Part shown: piece after piece, positions 8,331-26,559 of the stretch
How the letters are laid out: each line of letters begins with the position of its first letter
Numbering within the stretch: position 1 is the stretch's first letter
Assembly (NCBI GenBank): GCA_963735175.1
Contig: CAVTJX010000016.1
Coordinates: 310,001-374,000 of the forward strand
Reading direction: 5' to 3'
Length of the DNA: 64,000 nt
Source: CAVTJX01 sp963735175
Lineage (GTDB): Bacteria; Electryoneota; RPQS01
Notes under the pieces: generated by a model
What the model was told of the DNA's origin: nothing
The model's database searches: none
The model's input: only the letters and a program-made list of their open reading frames with translations
Translations under genes and position numbers: made by a program

Positions 8331-8672
8331 TCAGCGCTTATCGCGGATCATCTCGTTGGATACTTTGGCGTAGCGGACACGCTGCTTCTTTTCGCCACCG
8401 GTCAGGACGCGGTGTCCGACGCGGGTCGGCTTGCCCGACTTCGGGTCCAGCAGCATGACATTCGAAACGTGAATCGCGCCTTCGCGGGTAATGATGCCGC
8501 CCTGCGGACGGGCCTGCGTCGGACGCTGGTGCTTCTTCGTGAAATTGACACCTTCCACGACGACGCGCAGCTTGTCGGGGTAGACCTTGAGCACTTTGCC
8601 GCGCTTGCCACGGTCGTTGCCGGCAACCACCACGACGAGGTCATTCTTGCGGATTTTCAGATGGACGGCCAT
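8331..8672 (-). CDS. rplX: 50S ribosomal protein L24
   Basis: Assembly-initiator protein of the large subunit with a KOW motif at the N-terminus (LVVVVAGNDRGKRGKVLKVY). 113 residues, intact, starting MAVHLKIRKND. The middle QARPQGGIITREGAIHVSNV and the segment KKQRVRYAKVSNEMI match the family. It stands between rplN and rplE; the space before rplE is unusual (see rplE). Confidence 0.97.
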   Translation of the reverse strand: MAVHLKIRKNDLVVVVAGNDRGKRGKVLKVYPDKLRVVVEGVNFTKKHQRPTQARPQGGIITREGAIHVSNVMLLDPKSGKPTRVGHRVLTGGEKKQRVRYAKVSNEMIRDKR

Positions 8673-8730
8673 GATCGCCTGTTTCCGTGTCTGATAAAGG
8701 GGAGGATAGGGGTTCGGTGCGAGCCGGTCG

Positions 8731-9099
8731 TCAGACGACTTCGGGGGCCAGCGACACGATCTTCATGAACTGTTTTTCGCGCAACTCGCGGGCCACCGGC
8801 CCGAAGATACGCGTGCCGCGGGGCTCGTTTTCCTTGTCGATGAGCACGACGGCGTTCTCATCGAAGCGGATGTAGGAGCCGTCCTTGCGGCGCACTTCCT
8901 TCTTGGTGCGGACGATCACCGCGCGCGACTTCTCGCCCTTCTTCACCGCCCCGTTGGGGATGGCGCTGCGGATCGACACCATGATGATGTCACCCACCGA
9001 GGCCACGCGGCGCAGCGTTCCGCCGTAGACCCGGAAGCAGCGGACTTTCTTGGCGCCGGTGTTGTCGGCGACGTTGAGGATCGTAAATTCCTGGATCAT
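8731..9099 (-). CDS. rplN: 50S ribosomal protein L14
   Basis: Large-subunit interface protein and docking site for the silencing factor RsfS. Exactly the normal 122 residues: MIQEFTILNVADNTGAKKVR, GDIIMVSIRSAIPNGAVKKG, DGSYIRFDENAVVLIDKENE, PRGTRIFGPVARELREKQFM. First gene of the spc block, 6 nt after rpsQ. Intact. Confidence 0.98.
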   Translation of the reverse strand: MIQEFTILNVADNTGAKKVRCFRVYGGTLRRVASVGDIIMVSIRSAIPNGAVKKGEKSRAVIVRTKKEVRRKDGSYIRFDENAVVLIDKENEPRGTRIFGPVARELREKQFMKIVSLAPEVV

Positions 9100-9105
9100 C
9101 TGCGG

Positions 9106-9390
9106 CTACTTTCTTCTCTCGACGACCTGCACCAGCCGCCAGTTTTTGCGGGCGGACAGCGGACGGGTTTCCATGATGCGGACGCGATCGCCGATTTCGC
9201 ACTCGTTCTGCTCGTCGTGCGCCATGAACTTGTGGGTGCGCTTCACATACTTCTGGTAGAGCGGATCCTTGACACGGCGTTCGACTTTGACGACGATGGT
9301 CTTGTTCATCTTATTGGAGACGACCACGCCGACGCGGGTCTTGCGCAGGCCGCGGGTGGCCTCGGGAGCGCTCTGCACGGGAGTATCCAT
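9106..9390 (-). CDS. rpsQ: 30S ribosomal protein S17
   Basis: OB-fold 16S rRNA-binding protein. 94 residues: a short N-terminal extension, then RKTRVGVVVSNKMNKTIVVK, VERRVKDPLYQKYVKRTHKF and DEQNECEIGDRVRIMETRPL with the end NWRLVQVVERRK. Start ATG at 9390 overlaps the rpmC stop by one base. Intact. Confidence 0.98.
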   Translation of the reverse strand: MDTPVQSAPEATRGLRKTRVGVVVSNKMNKTIVVKVERRVKDPLYQKYVKRTHKFMAHDEQNECEIGDRVRIMETRPLSARKNWRLVQVVERRK

Positions 9391-9603
9391 TATTCGGTCT
9401 TTCCTTTGGGCTGGCGGAGCCCGAGTTCATGCTCGTGGATCACGGTGCGGAGGCGGGCAATGTCCCGACGGACAGTGCGCACGCGCGCGGTGTTGGGGAG
9501 CTGCCCGCTGTCGAGCTGAAAAGCCAGCGTCTTCGAGGGATTCCTGCCACTCCCGCAGGCGGTTCGACAACTCGAGGGGCGTCAGCTCCTTGAGTTCGAC
9601 CAT
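9390..9603 (-). CDS. rpmC: 50S ribosomal protein L29 (one frame break)
   Basis: Small helical protein at the peptide exit tunnel that docks trigger factor and SRP. From ATG 9603 the frame reads MVELKELTPLELSNRLREWQ then ESLE; an extra base near 9531 breaks it. In the next frame it continues LAFQLDSGQLPNTARVRTVR and RDIARLRTVIHEHELGLRQP to TAA at 9390-9392. Removing one base restores a 70-residue L29 with the expected FQL..GQL.NT.R.R.VRR motif. Probably a sequencing insertion. Confidence 0.92.
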
Positions 9604-9648
9604 CTTCAGTGATCCGTGTGTGCCTTTGGCCATTGGTGTCAATCCCCG

Positions 9649-10068
9649 TTACGTGTGCGTGATCTCGCGTTCGACGAATTTGGTCTTGATCGGCAGTTTC
9701 TGCGCGGCGAGCATCATCGCTTCGCGGGCGGTGGTCTGATCGACGCCTTCGATCTCGAACAGAATCCGGCCGGGACGGACCACCGCGGCGTAGAAGTCGA
9801 TCGGGCCCTTGCCCTTGCCCTGGCGGGTTTCCAGCGGCTTCTTGCTCACGGGTTTATCGGGGAACACGCGGCACCAGATTTTGCCGCCGCGCTTGACGTG
9901 ACGCGTGAGGGCGACACGGGCCGCCTCGATCTGACGGGCGGTCATCCAGCAGTCACCCATCGCCTTCAGCCCGTACTGCCCAAAGGAGACGTCGCTGCCG
10001 GCATAGTCGGATCCTTTGCGGCGGCCGCGCTGGGATTTACGGAATTTGAGTCGTTTCGGTGTAAGCAT
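9649..10068 (-). CDS. rplP: 50S ribosomal protein L16
   Basis: Large-subunit protein at the A-site tRNA elbow. 139 residues: MLTPKRLKFRKSQRGRRKGS, SFGQYGLKAMGDCWMTARQI, KRGGKIWCRVFPDKPVSKKP and GPIDFYAAVVRPGRILFEIE. Intact, of normal length, between rpsC and rpmC as in the S10 operon. Confidence 0.98.
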   Translation of the reverse strand: MLTPKRLKFRKSQRGRRKGSDYAGSDVSFGQYGLKAMGDCWMTARQIEAARVALTRHVKRGGKIWCRVFPDKPVSKKPLETRQGKGKGPIDFYAAVVRPGRILFEIEGVDQTTAREAMMLAAQKLPIKTKFVEREITHT

Positions 10069-10080
10069 GACGGGGGTATA

Positions 10081-10852
10081 TTATCTCGGTCGTTCGCGGT
10101 CACGGTCGCGATCGCGATCACGGTCCCGGTCGCCGCCGGGGCGGACGCCACGGTCGTGCTCGGGTCGCTCGCTTCGCGGTTCACGCGGGCCGCCGGCGCG
10201 AATCTGGCCCTGCGCCAGCGCGTTCTTGCCGATGACCTCGCCCTTGCAGATCCAGACCTTGACGCCGATCGTGCCATAAGCGGTCTTGGCCACGCACAGC
10301 GCGTAGTCGATATCGGCGCGCAGCGTATGCAGCGGCACGCGGCCTTCCATATAGCCTTCCTGGCGGCTCATTTCCGCGCCGCCCAGGCAGCCGGAGCAAA
10401 GCACTTTCACGCCCTCGGCGCCCATGCGCATCGTCGTCTGCATCGCCTTCTTCATCGCGCGGCGGAAACTGACGCGGCCTTCGAGCTGCTGGGCGATCAT
10501 GTCGCCGACGAGCTTGGCTTCGAGTTCGGGACGCTTGATCTCGAAAATATTAACCTGCACGTCGCGGCTCGTCAGGTTGCGGAAGCTCAGCCTTGAGCTT
10601 GTCCACTTCCGCGCCCTTGCGGCCGATCACGATTCCCGGCCGGGCTGTGCGAATCGTCAGCGTGAGCTGCTTCGGCGTGCGTTCGATCTGGATGCCGGCC
10701 ACACCGGCGCCCTTCAGACGCTGACCGAGATACTTGCGGAGGTAAAGATCTTCGTGCAGTTTGTCGGCGAAGCTGCGTTCATCGAACCACGCGCTGTTCC
10801 ACGTGCGGATGATGCCAAGGCGCATGCCGACCGGTTGAACTTTCTGACCCAC
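10081..10852 (-). CDS. rpsC: 30S ribosomal protein S3 (one frame break, RD-repeat tail)
   Basis: Small-subunit head protein at the mRNA entry channel, part of the ribosomal helicase. Starts MGQKVQPVGMRLGIIRTWNS; the KH domain is seen as RPGIVIGRKGAEVDKLKAEL. One extra base near 10583 shifts the frame; the rest is QVNIFEIKRPELEAKLVGDM, RRAMKKAMQTTMRMGAEGVK and DIDYALCVAKTAYGTIGVKV. Corrected length is 256 residues. The C-terminus is an Arg-Asp dipeptide repeat (RDRDRDRDRDRERPR), encoded by a short-period DNA repeat at about 10085-10140. Confidence 0.94.
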
Positions 10853-10855
10853 GGG

Positions 10856-11377
10856 CTATTCCGCTTTCTTCTTGACAGACTTCTTGGCAGGGGCTTTCGT
10901 CGCGGCCTTGGCCGGTTTCTTCGCGGCGGACTTCGTGGCCGCCTTGGCGGCCGGCTTAGCCACGGCTTTCTTCGGCGCGGCGCGCTTCACCGTCGGCTCT
11001 TCGACCGGCGCGTCACCTTCAGCCGGGGCGGGCGCTTCGAGGGCGGCGACCGCGACGGTGAGGTGGCTCATGCGCTTGCGGATCGGCGTCGCCCGGCCCA
11101 TGGCCCGCGGCAGAAAGCGCTTGAAGGTCGGACCTTCGTCCACGAAAATCAGCTTGACCACGAGCTCGTCGGGATTGACATCGCGCGCGTCGTCGCGGTT
11201 GATGATGTTGGCCACCGCCGACTGAATCGCTTTCAGCGTCGGCTTGGCCCCGGAGCGGGGCGTGAATTTCAACAGGCCGATCGCCTCGTTGACGCTCTGG
11301 CCGCGCACCAGATCGGCCACCAGCCGCATCTTGCGGGGCGTGATCCGGATATATTTTGCCACACAGCGCGATTCCAT
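10856..11377 (-). CDS. rplV: 50S ribosomal protein L22 with histone-like C-terminal tail
   Basis: Large-subunit protein lining the exit tunnel. Residues 1 to about 112 are ordinary L22 (VAKYIRITPRKMRLVADLVR, the beta-hairpin end GRATPIRKRMSHLTVAVAAL). Another 60 residues follow, made almost only of Ala, Lys, Pro and Thr (KKAVAKPAAKAATKSAAKKP), like the tail of histone H1 or of HU-like proteins. Total 173 residues against the usual 110-130. Intact frame. The tail is predicted to be disordered and to bind RNA; this is inference. Confidence 0.96.
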   Translation of the reverse strand: MESRCVAKYIRITPRKMRLVADLVRGQSVNEAIGLLKFTPRSGAKPTLKAIQSAVANIINRDDARDVNPDELVVKLIFVDEGPTFKRFLPRAMGRATPIRKRMSHLTVAVAALEAPAPAEGDAPVEEPTVKRAAPKKAVAKPAAKAATKSAAKKPAKAATKAPAKKSVKKKAE

Positions 11378-11385
11378 GAATCTTC

Positions 11386-11673
11386 CTACTTCTTGGCGGC
11401 GACTTTTTCGGCCTTCTTGGCCGTGTGGCCCTTGAAGGTCCGCGTCGGAGCGAACTCACCGAGCTTGTGCCCGACCATGTTTTCCGTAATGTAGACCGGG
11501 AGGAACTTCTTGCCGTTGTGGACGGCCAGCGTGTGTCCCACGAAGTCCGGCGAAATCATCGAGCGGCGCGACCACGTCTTGAGTACTTTCTTCTCGTGCG
11601 CGTCGTTCATCTTGTGGATCCGCTCGTCCAGCCGGGGATCGATAAACGGGCCTTTTTTCAGCGACCTTGCCAT
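11386..11673 (-). CDS. rpsS: 30S ribosomal protein S19
   Basis: Small-subunit head protein that forms intersubunit bridges with S13. 95 residues: MARSLKKGPFIDPRLDERIH, KKVLKTWSRRSMISPDFVGH, TLAVHNGKKFLPVYITENMV and GHKLGEFAPTRTFKGHTAKK. Intact, between rplB and rplV. Confidence 0.98.
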   Translation of the reverse strand: MARSLKKGPFIDPRLDERIHKMNDAHEKKVLKTWSRRSMISPDFVGHTLAVHNGKKFLPVYITENMVGHKLGEFAPTRTFKGHTAKKAEKVAAKK

Positions 11674-11679
11674 AAAGCC

Positions 11680-12523
11680 TTAGCCTCGTGTCTGAACGTT
11701 GCGACGGCGGACGATGTACTTACTCGACTTCTTGCGCGGATTGCGGGTCTTGTAACCCTTGGTGGGCTTGCCCCACGGCGTACACGGATGACGGCCGCCC
11801 GAGCTGCGCCCTTCGCCACCGCCCATCGGATGGTCGACGGGATTCTTGGTGACGGCGCGATTGTGTGGGCGGCGGCCCAGCCAGCGCGTGCGGCCGGCCT
11901 TGCCCGAGGTGACCTTTTCATGATCGCCATTGCCGACCTGGCCGATGGTGGCGAGGCAGGCGGTGGGAATGCGGCGCATTTCGCCCGAAGGCAGCTTCAG
12001 CAGCGCGTAGGTGCCGTCGCTGGCCGTGTACTGGCAGCCCGTGCCCGCGCTGCGCGAAATCTGTCCGCCCTTGCCGACCTTCATCTCGACGTTGTGTACG
12101 AACGAGCCGAGGGGAATCTTCCCAAGCGGCAGCGCGTTGCCGACGCGGATCTCCGCCTCGGTGCGCGATGACATGACCTTGTCGCCGACCTGCAGGCCGT
12201 TGGGAGCCAGGATATAGCGCTTCTCGCCGTCGACATAGAACAGGAGGGCAATGTTGGCGCTGCGGTTGGGATCGTATTCCAGCCGCGCCACGCGGGCGGG
12301 AATGTCGAACTTGTCGCGCCGGAAATCAATCACCCGGTAGCGCGCGCTTGTGGCCGCCGCCGGTGTTGATGTTGGTCGCGCGTCCACGATTGTTGCGGCC
12401 GCCGCTCTTGTTCAGCGGCTCCAGCAGGCTTTTCTCGGGACCTTCCTTCGACAGCCCGGTGCGCTCCAGCACGGTGCGGAAACGCTGCGAGGGAGTCAGA
12501 GGTCTAAACTTTTTTACAGGCAT
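11680..12523 (-). CDS. rplB: 50S ribosomal protein L2 (one frame break)
   Basis: Conserved large-subunit protein next to the peptidyl-transferase centre. Starts MPVKKFRPLTPSQRFRTVLE with GGRNNRGRATNINTGGGHKR; one extra base in a GC repeat near 12341-12347 shifts the frame, and it resumes as YRVIDFRRDKFDIPARVARL. The active-site-proximal C-terminal signature is intact: NPVDHPMGGGEGRSSGGRHP with His in the conserved place, then KPTKGYKTRNPRKKSSKYIV. Corrected length 280 residues, normal for L2. Confidence 0.94.
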
Positions 12524-12547
12524 GGCTTTTTATGCTCGCGGGAGTCG

Positions 12548-12838
12548 TCAGACGTTCTGGGCCAGTTCAATGTGGTCGCCCGCTTTCAGCGTGACGATCG
12601 CTTTCTTCCAGTCGGCGCGCTTGCCGGAAAAGCGGCCCATGCGCTTGATCTTGCCGCGGACGTTGAGCGTGTTCACCGTCACCACGGTGACGGAATACTT
12701 CAGCTCCACCGCGCGCTTGATCTCGACCTTGTTCGAGGCGGGATCCACCATGAAGGCGTACTGATTGTGGGCGTCCTGAATGCCGGCGACCTTCTCGGTC
12801 AGCAGCGGCTTGCGGAGTACGAGCCTCTTATGCAGCAT
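12548..12838 (-). CDS. rplW: 50S ribosomal protein L23
   Basis: Exit-tunnel protein and main docking site of trigger factor and SRP. 96 residues: LRKPLLTEKVAGIQDAHNQY, FMVDPASNKVEIKRAVELKY, VTVVTVNTLNVRGKIKRMGR. Its ATG lies inside the end of rplD, an overlap of 11 nt. Intact. Confidence 0.97.
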   Translation of the reverse strand: MLHKRLVLRKPLLTEKVAGIQDAHNQYAFMVDPASNKVEIKRAVELKYSVTVVTVNTLNVRGKIKRMGRFSGKRADWKKAIVTLKAGDHIELAQNV

Positions 12839-13467
12839 GGTCGAGCACCTTCACGAGTTTCGAGACCGCGCTCCGCTGGAGCACGATGATCGAGCAGTCC
12901 ATCAGTTCGCGGGTCGCAGGCGGCGTCCGCCTTCTGCTGACAGGCGCGCGGCATGTTGCGCACGCTGCGGGCCATCGTCAGATCGAAGTCGGGCGTCAGC
13001 AGCAGCACCTTCTCGTTCGCCAGTCCGAGGGCGGCGAACAAGGCCCGCCATTTCGCGGGTCTTGCGGCGTGGCAAGCGTGAAATCTTCGACGATCCGCAC
13101 GCGGTTTTCGCGCAGCTTGTGGATCATCGCGCTGCGGCGCGCCAGCCGCTTGATCTTGGCCGGCACCGTCACGTGATAGAGATGCGGCCTGCGGACCGAA
13201 GATCGTGCTGCCGCCGGGCATCAACGGGCTGCGGCTGGTTCCCTGACGGGCCATACCGCGGCCCTTCTGCTTGAACGGCTTGCGACCGCCGCCACGCACG
13301 AAGGAACGGGTCTTGGTGTGGGCCGTGCCCTGGCGCTGCGCGGCTTCTTCGCTGCGCACCGCCAGCCAGATGGCATGGTCGTTCGGCTCGCCGCTGAACA
13401 TGGCGTCGGGCAGGTCCACGCTTTCGGTGGACTGGGAGCCGTCGCGTTTATATACGGGCAGTTGCAT
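12828..13467 (-). CDS. rplD: 50S ribosomal protein L4 (four frame breaks)
   Basis: Exit-tunnel protein and, in many bacteria, autoregulator of the S10 operon. From ATG 13467 (MQLPVYKRDGSQSTESVDLP; GTG 13479 is also possible) through TRSFVRGGGRKPFKQKGRGM and SPLMPGGSTIFGP. Extra bases near 13190, 13061, 13040 and 12912 break the frame; the pieces HLYHVTVPAKIKRLARRSAM, TREMAGLFAALGLANEKVLL and RELMDCSIIVLQRSAVSKLV join to a stop at 12828. Removing four bases gives 211 residues, the normal size. All four are insertions, which points to read error. Confidence 0.9.
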
Positions 13468-13478
13468 GGCGATTTTCA

Positions 13479-14096
13479 CTACTTCTGGACGAAGACCACG
13501 CCCTTATTGGGCCCGGGCACTGCGCCCTTTACCATTATCAGATTGGCGTCCACGTCGACGCGCACGACCTTGAGATTGCGCACCGTGACGCGGTCCGTGC
13601 CCATGCGGCCCGGCATCCGCAGCCCCTTCCACACGCGGCCGGGGAAGGTGTGCGCGCCGATGGCGCCGCCGTGGCGGAAGAACTCGTGCGTACCGTGGCT
13701 GCCGACCGGGCTCGAAAACTTGTGGCGCTTGATCACGCCGGCGAAGCCCTTGCCCTTGGACGTGCCGATGACCTGGATCAGGTCGCCCGGCGTGAACAGG
13801 TCGCACTTCAGCGTGTCGCCCACGCGCCGGCCTTCGAGGGCCATGTCGCGCATTTCCCGCTCCACACGCGGCGCGGAGAGGTTCAACTTGGCGTAATGCC
13901 CCTTCTGCGCCATGTTCACCAGCTTGTCGCGCTTCTGCTCGAAGCCGAGGCAGGTCGCGACGTAGCCGTGATGCTTGGCGGTGCGCAGATTCGTGATCTG
14001 GTTGGGCCCCAGCTCGATGACGGTGACGGGAATCACGTTCCCCTTCGCGTCAAAGACCCGGGTCATACCCACTTTTCGTCCGATGAGTCCGATCAT
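13479..14096 (-). CDS. rplC: 50S ribosomal protein L3
   Basis: Early-assembly large-subunit protein that reaches the peptidyl-transferase centre. 205 residues: MIGLIGRKVGMTRVFDAKGN, VIQVIGTSKGKGFAGVIKRH-like central region (LIQVIGTSKGKGFAGVIKRH), SSPVGSHGTHEFFRHGGAIG and RMPGRMGTDRVTVRNLKVVR. Start overlaps the rpsJ stop (ATGA). Intact, unlike its neighbour rplD. Confidence 0.98.
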   Translation of the reverse strand: MIGLIGRKVGMTRVFDAKGNVIPVTVIELGPNQITNLRTAKHHGYVATCLGFEQKRDKLVNMAQKGHYAKLNLSAPRVEREMRDMALEGRRVGDTLKCDLFTPGDLIQVIGTSKGKGFAGVIKRHKFSSPVGSHGTHEFFRHGGAIGAHTFPGRVWKGLRMPGRMGTDRVTVRNLKVVRVDVDANLIMVKGAVPGPNKGVVFVQK

Positions 14097-14401
14097 GTCT
14101 TGATTTCGATGTCGACGCCGGCGGGGAGTTCGATGCGAATCAGGGCATCGACCGTCTTGGGAGTCGAGTTGAGGATGTCAATCAGCCGCTTATGAATGCG
14201 CGTCTCAAACTGTTCGCGGGACTTCTTGTCCACGTGCGGCGACCGGTTGACCGTCACCACCTGGCGGCGTGTGGGCAGGGGAATCGGTCCCGAGATCACG
14301 GCGCCCGTGGTCTTGGCGGTCTGAATGATCTTCTCGGTTGACTTGTCGATCAGGTTATGATCGTAGCTTTTCAACCGGATGCGGATAAAACCTTTTTTCA
14401 C
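14093..14401 (-). CDS. rpsJ: 30S ribosomal protein S10
   Basis: Small-subunit head protein that also pairs with NusB in transcription antitermination and with NusG in coupling. 102 residues: FIRIRLKSYDHNLIDKSTEK, SGPIPLPTRRQVVTVNRSPH, KKSREQFETRIHKRLIDILN. First gene of the S10 block; it follows fusA after a 64-nt gap that holds no tuf gene. Confidence 0.98.
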   Translation of the reverse strand: MKKGFIRIRLKSYDHNLIDKSTEKIIQTAKTTGAVISGPIPLPTRRQVVTVNRSPHVDKKSREQFETRIHKRLIDILNSTPKTVDALIRIELPAGVDIEIKT

Positions 14402-14465
14402 CTTGGAAACCGGATTGCACTCACGGTCTGGATCGGCAGCTCGCGCTGCCGGACCGCGCCGCTGG

Positions 14466-16593
<2,128 letters not shown>

Positions 16594-16654
16594 GTTATCT
16601 CTGCAATACCTTTATGAAGTCAAAGAACAAAAACAATCGCTGCAAAACCGAATT

Positions 16655-17125
16655 TCACCAGCGGAAATGGGCAAACGCCTTGTTCGCTTCCGCCATCTTG
16701 TGCGTATCGTCGCGCTTCTTGATCGCCGAGCCTTCGCCCTTGGCGGCAGCCATCAATTCGCTGGCCAGTTTCTGTGCCATGGTTTTCTCGCCGCGACTCG
16801 TGGCATAGCCGATGAGCCAGCGGATGGCGAGGGCCTGGCGGCGTCCGGCGCGAACTTCCACCGGTACCTGGTAGGTCGACCCGCCCACGCGGCGGCTCTT
16901 GACCTCGACCACCGGCGCGACGTTCTTCATCGCCTTGAGGAAGATTTCCAGCGGATCGCTCTTCGCCCGCTCTTCGATCAGGCTCATGGCGCCATACATG
17001 ATATTCTCGGCCGTGGAGCGCTTGCCCTTGCGAAGCAGGCCATTGACAAAGGCCGCGACTTCGGCGGATCCGTACTTCGGATCGGAAAGCTCTTCGCGCC
17101 GGATAACTCGTTTACGTCTGGACAT
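16655..17125 (-). CDS. rpsG: 30S ribosomal protein S7
   Basis: Assembly initiator of the 30S head, at the E site. 156 residues: MSRRKRVIRREELSDPKYGS, FVNGLLRKGKRSTAENIMYG, NVAPVVEVKSRRVGGSTYQV and RRQALAIRWLIGYATSRGEK. Normal length, intact, between rpsL and fusA. Confidence 0.98.
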   Translation of the reverse strand: MSRRKRVIRREELSDPKYGSAEVAAFVNGLLRKGKRSTAENIMYGAMSLIEERAKSDPLEIFLKAMKNVAPVVEVKSRRVGGSTYQVPVEVRAGRRQALAIRWLIGYATSRGEKTMAQKLASELMAAAKGEGSAIKKRDDTHKMAEANKAFAHFRW

Positions 17126-17184
17126 ACAGGGATGGGGATTGGGTCAACAGCTTGGTGGCCACGTTTCGGAATTCCGAAAGGTGC

Positions 17185-17589
17185 TTACTTCTTGCCCTTG
17201 GCGCCCTTGGCAGCCGCGGCGGCCTTCTTCTTGGTGCCGTACTTCGAACGGCCCTGCTTGCGGCCATCCACGCCGGCGGCGTCGAGAATGCCACGAATGA
17301 TGTGGTAGCGAACCCCCGGGAGGTCCTTCACACGACCGCCCCGGATGAGCACGATCGAGTGCTCCTGCAGGTTATGGCCTTCGCCCGGAATGTAAGCCGT
17401 GACCACCATGCCGTTGGTCAGCTTCACGCGGGCTACCTTGCGGAGCGCCGAGTTGGGCTTCTTTGGCGTCGTGGTGTAGACACGGGTACACACTCCGCGT
17501 CGCTGCGGGCAGCGGGCCAGAGCCGGAGCAGATGTCTTGTATTTCGCGGGTTCGCGCCGGGCGCGGACTAATTGTTGAACCGTAGGCAA
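17185..17589 (-). CDS. rpsL: 30S ribosomal protein S12
   Basis: Decoding-centre protein. 134 residues: MPTVQQLVRARREPAKYKTS, RGVCTRVYTTTPKKPNSALR and GGRVKDLPGVRYHIIRGILD. Lys44 of TPKKPNS and Lys88 of GGRVKDLPG, the usual streptomycin-resistance positions, are wild type; the following Asp89 is the residue that RimO methylthiolates in other bacteria. The C-terminus is Ala/Lys-rich. First gene of the str operon, with its own promoter just upstream. Confidence 0.98.
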   Translation of the reverse strand: MPTVQQLVRARREPAKYKTSAPALARCPQRRGVCTRVYTTTPKKPNSALRKVARVKLTNGMVVTAYIPGEGHNLQEHSIVLIRGGRVKDLPGVRYHIIRGILDAAGVDGRKQGRSKYGTKKKAAAAAKGAKGKK

Positions 17590-17621
17590 AGAATGGGTCC
17601 CCTTTTCGGCTTAGACTTACA

Positions 17622-17650
17622 AATTAAGTGATTCTGCCTTACTTTGTCAA
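17622..17650 (-). promoter_or_regulatory. Sigma70-type promoter of rpsL-rpsG-fusA
   Basis: Minus-strand TTGACA at 17645-17650, a spacer of exactly 17 nt, and TTAATT at 17622-17627. Transcription would begin near 17615, about 26 nt before the rpsL ATG at 17589. It lies after the rpoC stop and its hairpin, so the str genes need not depend on read-through from rpoBC. Confidence 0.7.
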
Positions 17651-17704
17651 GGCCATCACAAACTTGTTATGTCTGAAGTTCCAACCGGTTTCCGCCCGTC
17701 GCAA

Positions 17705-17739
17705 CAGGCCAACCCGTTGTTTTCCAGCGGATTGGCCTG
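17705..17739 (-). terminator. Hairpin downstream of rpoC
   Basis: Arms 17705-17716 and 17728-17739 pair over 12 positions with one mismatch (CAGGCCAAcCCG against CGGaTTGGCCTG) around an 11-nt loop. It stands 15 nt beyond the rpoC stop in the direction of transcription and before the rpsL promoter. No T-run follows at once, so it may be a weak terminator or an RNA 3-prime stabiliser. Confidence 0.5.
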
Positions 17740-17753
17740 CTGCGCAGCGAAAA

Positions 17754-22076
<4,323 letters not shown>

Positions 22077-22148
22077 TAATTGTCTCCATGAGTGGATTGC
22101 ACGGACCGGGATCCGCGCCGGATCACTCCGGCGCGCCAAGATGCGTCG

Positions 22149-25939
<3,791 letters not shown>

Positions 25940-26140
25940 CGCTGATCTCCCTGATTGAGAGTGAGCGGCACTGAAGCCGCAAGACCGAAATTTGGGGCGA
26001 TTCGGGGCGATTTCAGACGCCGAAAACCGTCCCGCAATAAACGCAAGATTGCCAAGTCGGTACCACGTAGGCCGCGGACTGACTCGGCAACCTTAATGCT
26101 CAGCGGAAAGGGATCTGATGGACGCAGAGGGTACATCCGG

Positions 26141-26512
26141 TCACTTAATATCGACCGTGGCTCCCTGCTCTTCCAACTTCGCCTTAATCTTCTCGGCTTC
26201 GTCCTTCTGCACGCCTTCCTTCACCGGCTTCGGCGCGCCGTCCACGAGGTCCTTCGCTTCCTTCAGGCCCAGACCGGTCAACTCGCGCACGACCTTGATG
26301 ACCTGGATCTTCTTGGCGCCGAAACCGGACAGGATCACGTCGAACTCGGTCTTCTCTTCGACCGGCGCGGCCGCGGCGGCGCCCATCGCCGGCATGGCGC
26401 CCATCATCATGGGAGCGGCGGCGGTTACGCCGAACTTCTCTTCGAGCGCCTTCTTCAGCTCGACCAGCTCCATGACCGTCATCTTCTCGATGGCTTCGAT
26501 GATCTGATTCAC
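26141..26512 (-). CDS. rplL: 50S ribosomal protein L7/L12
   Basis: Stalk protein that recruits translation GTPases, present in several copies on L10. 123 residues: N-terminal dimerisation domain (EKMTVMELVELKKALEEKFG), a Met/Ala-rich hinge with Pro and Val-Glu-Glu, and the C-terminal domain EFDVILSGFGAKKIQVIKVV, LGLKEAKDLVDGAPKPVKEG. Intact. About 200 nt separate it from rpoB; I see no clear promoter or terminator there. Confidence 0.98.
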   Translation of the reverse strand: MNQIIEAIEKMTVMELVELKKALEEKFGVTAAAPMMMGAMPAMGAAAAAPVEEKTEFDVILSGFGAKKIQVIKVVRELTGLGLKEAKDLVDGAPKPVKEGVQKDEAEKIKAKLEEQGATVDIK

Positions 26513-26559
26513 CGTAGGCTCCGTCTATCTTTGTTTGTGTACTTAGTGATGCGGCCCGC

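Noticed and set aside
10081..10140. Short-period repeat as a CRISPR-like array
   Set aside because: It is the coding DNA of the Arg-Asp tail of S3; units are 6 nt and there are no spacers.
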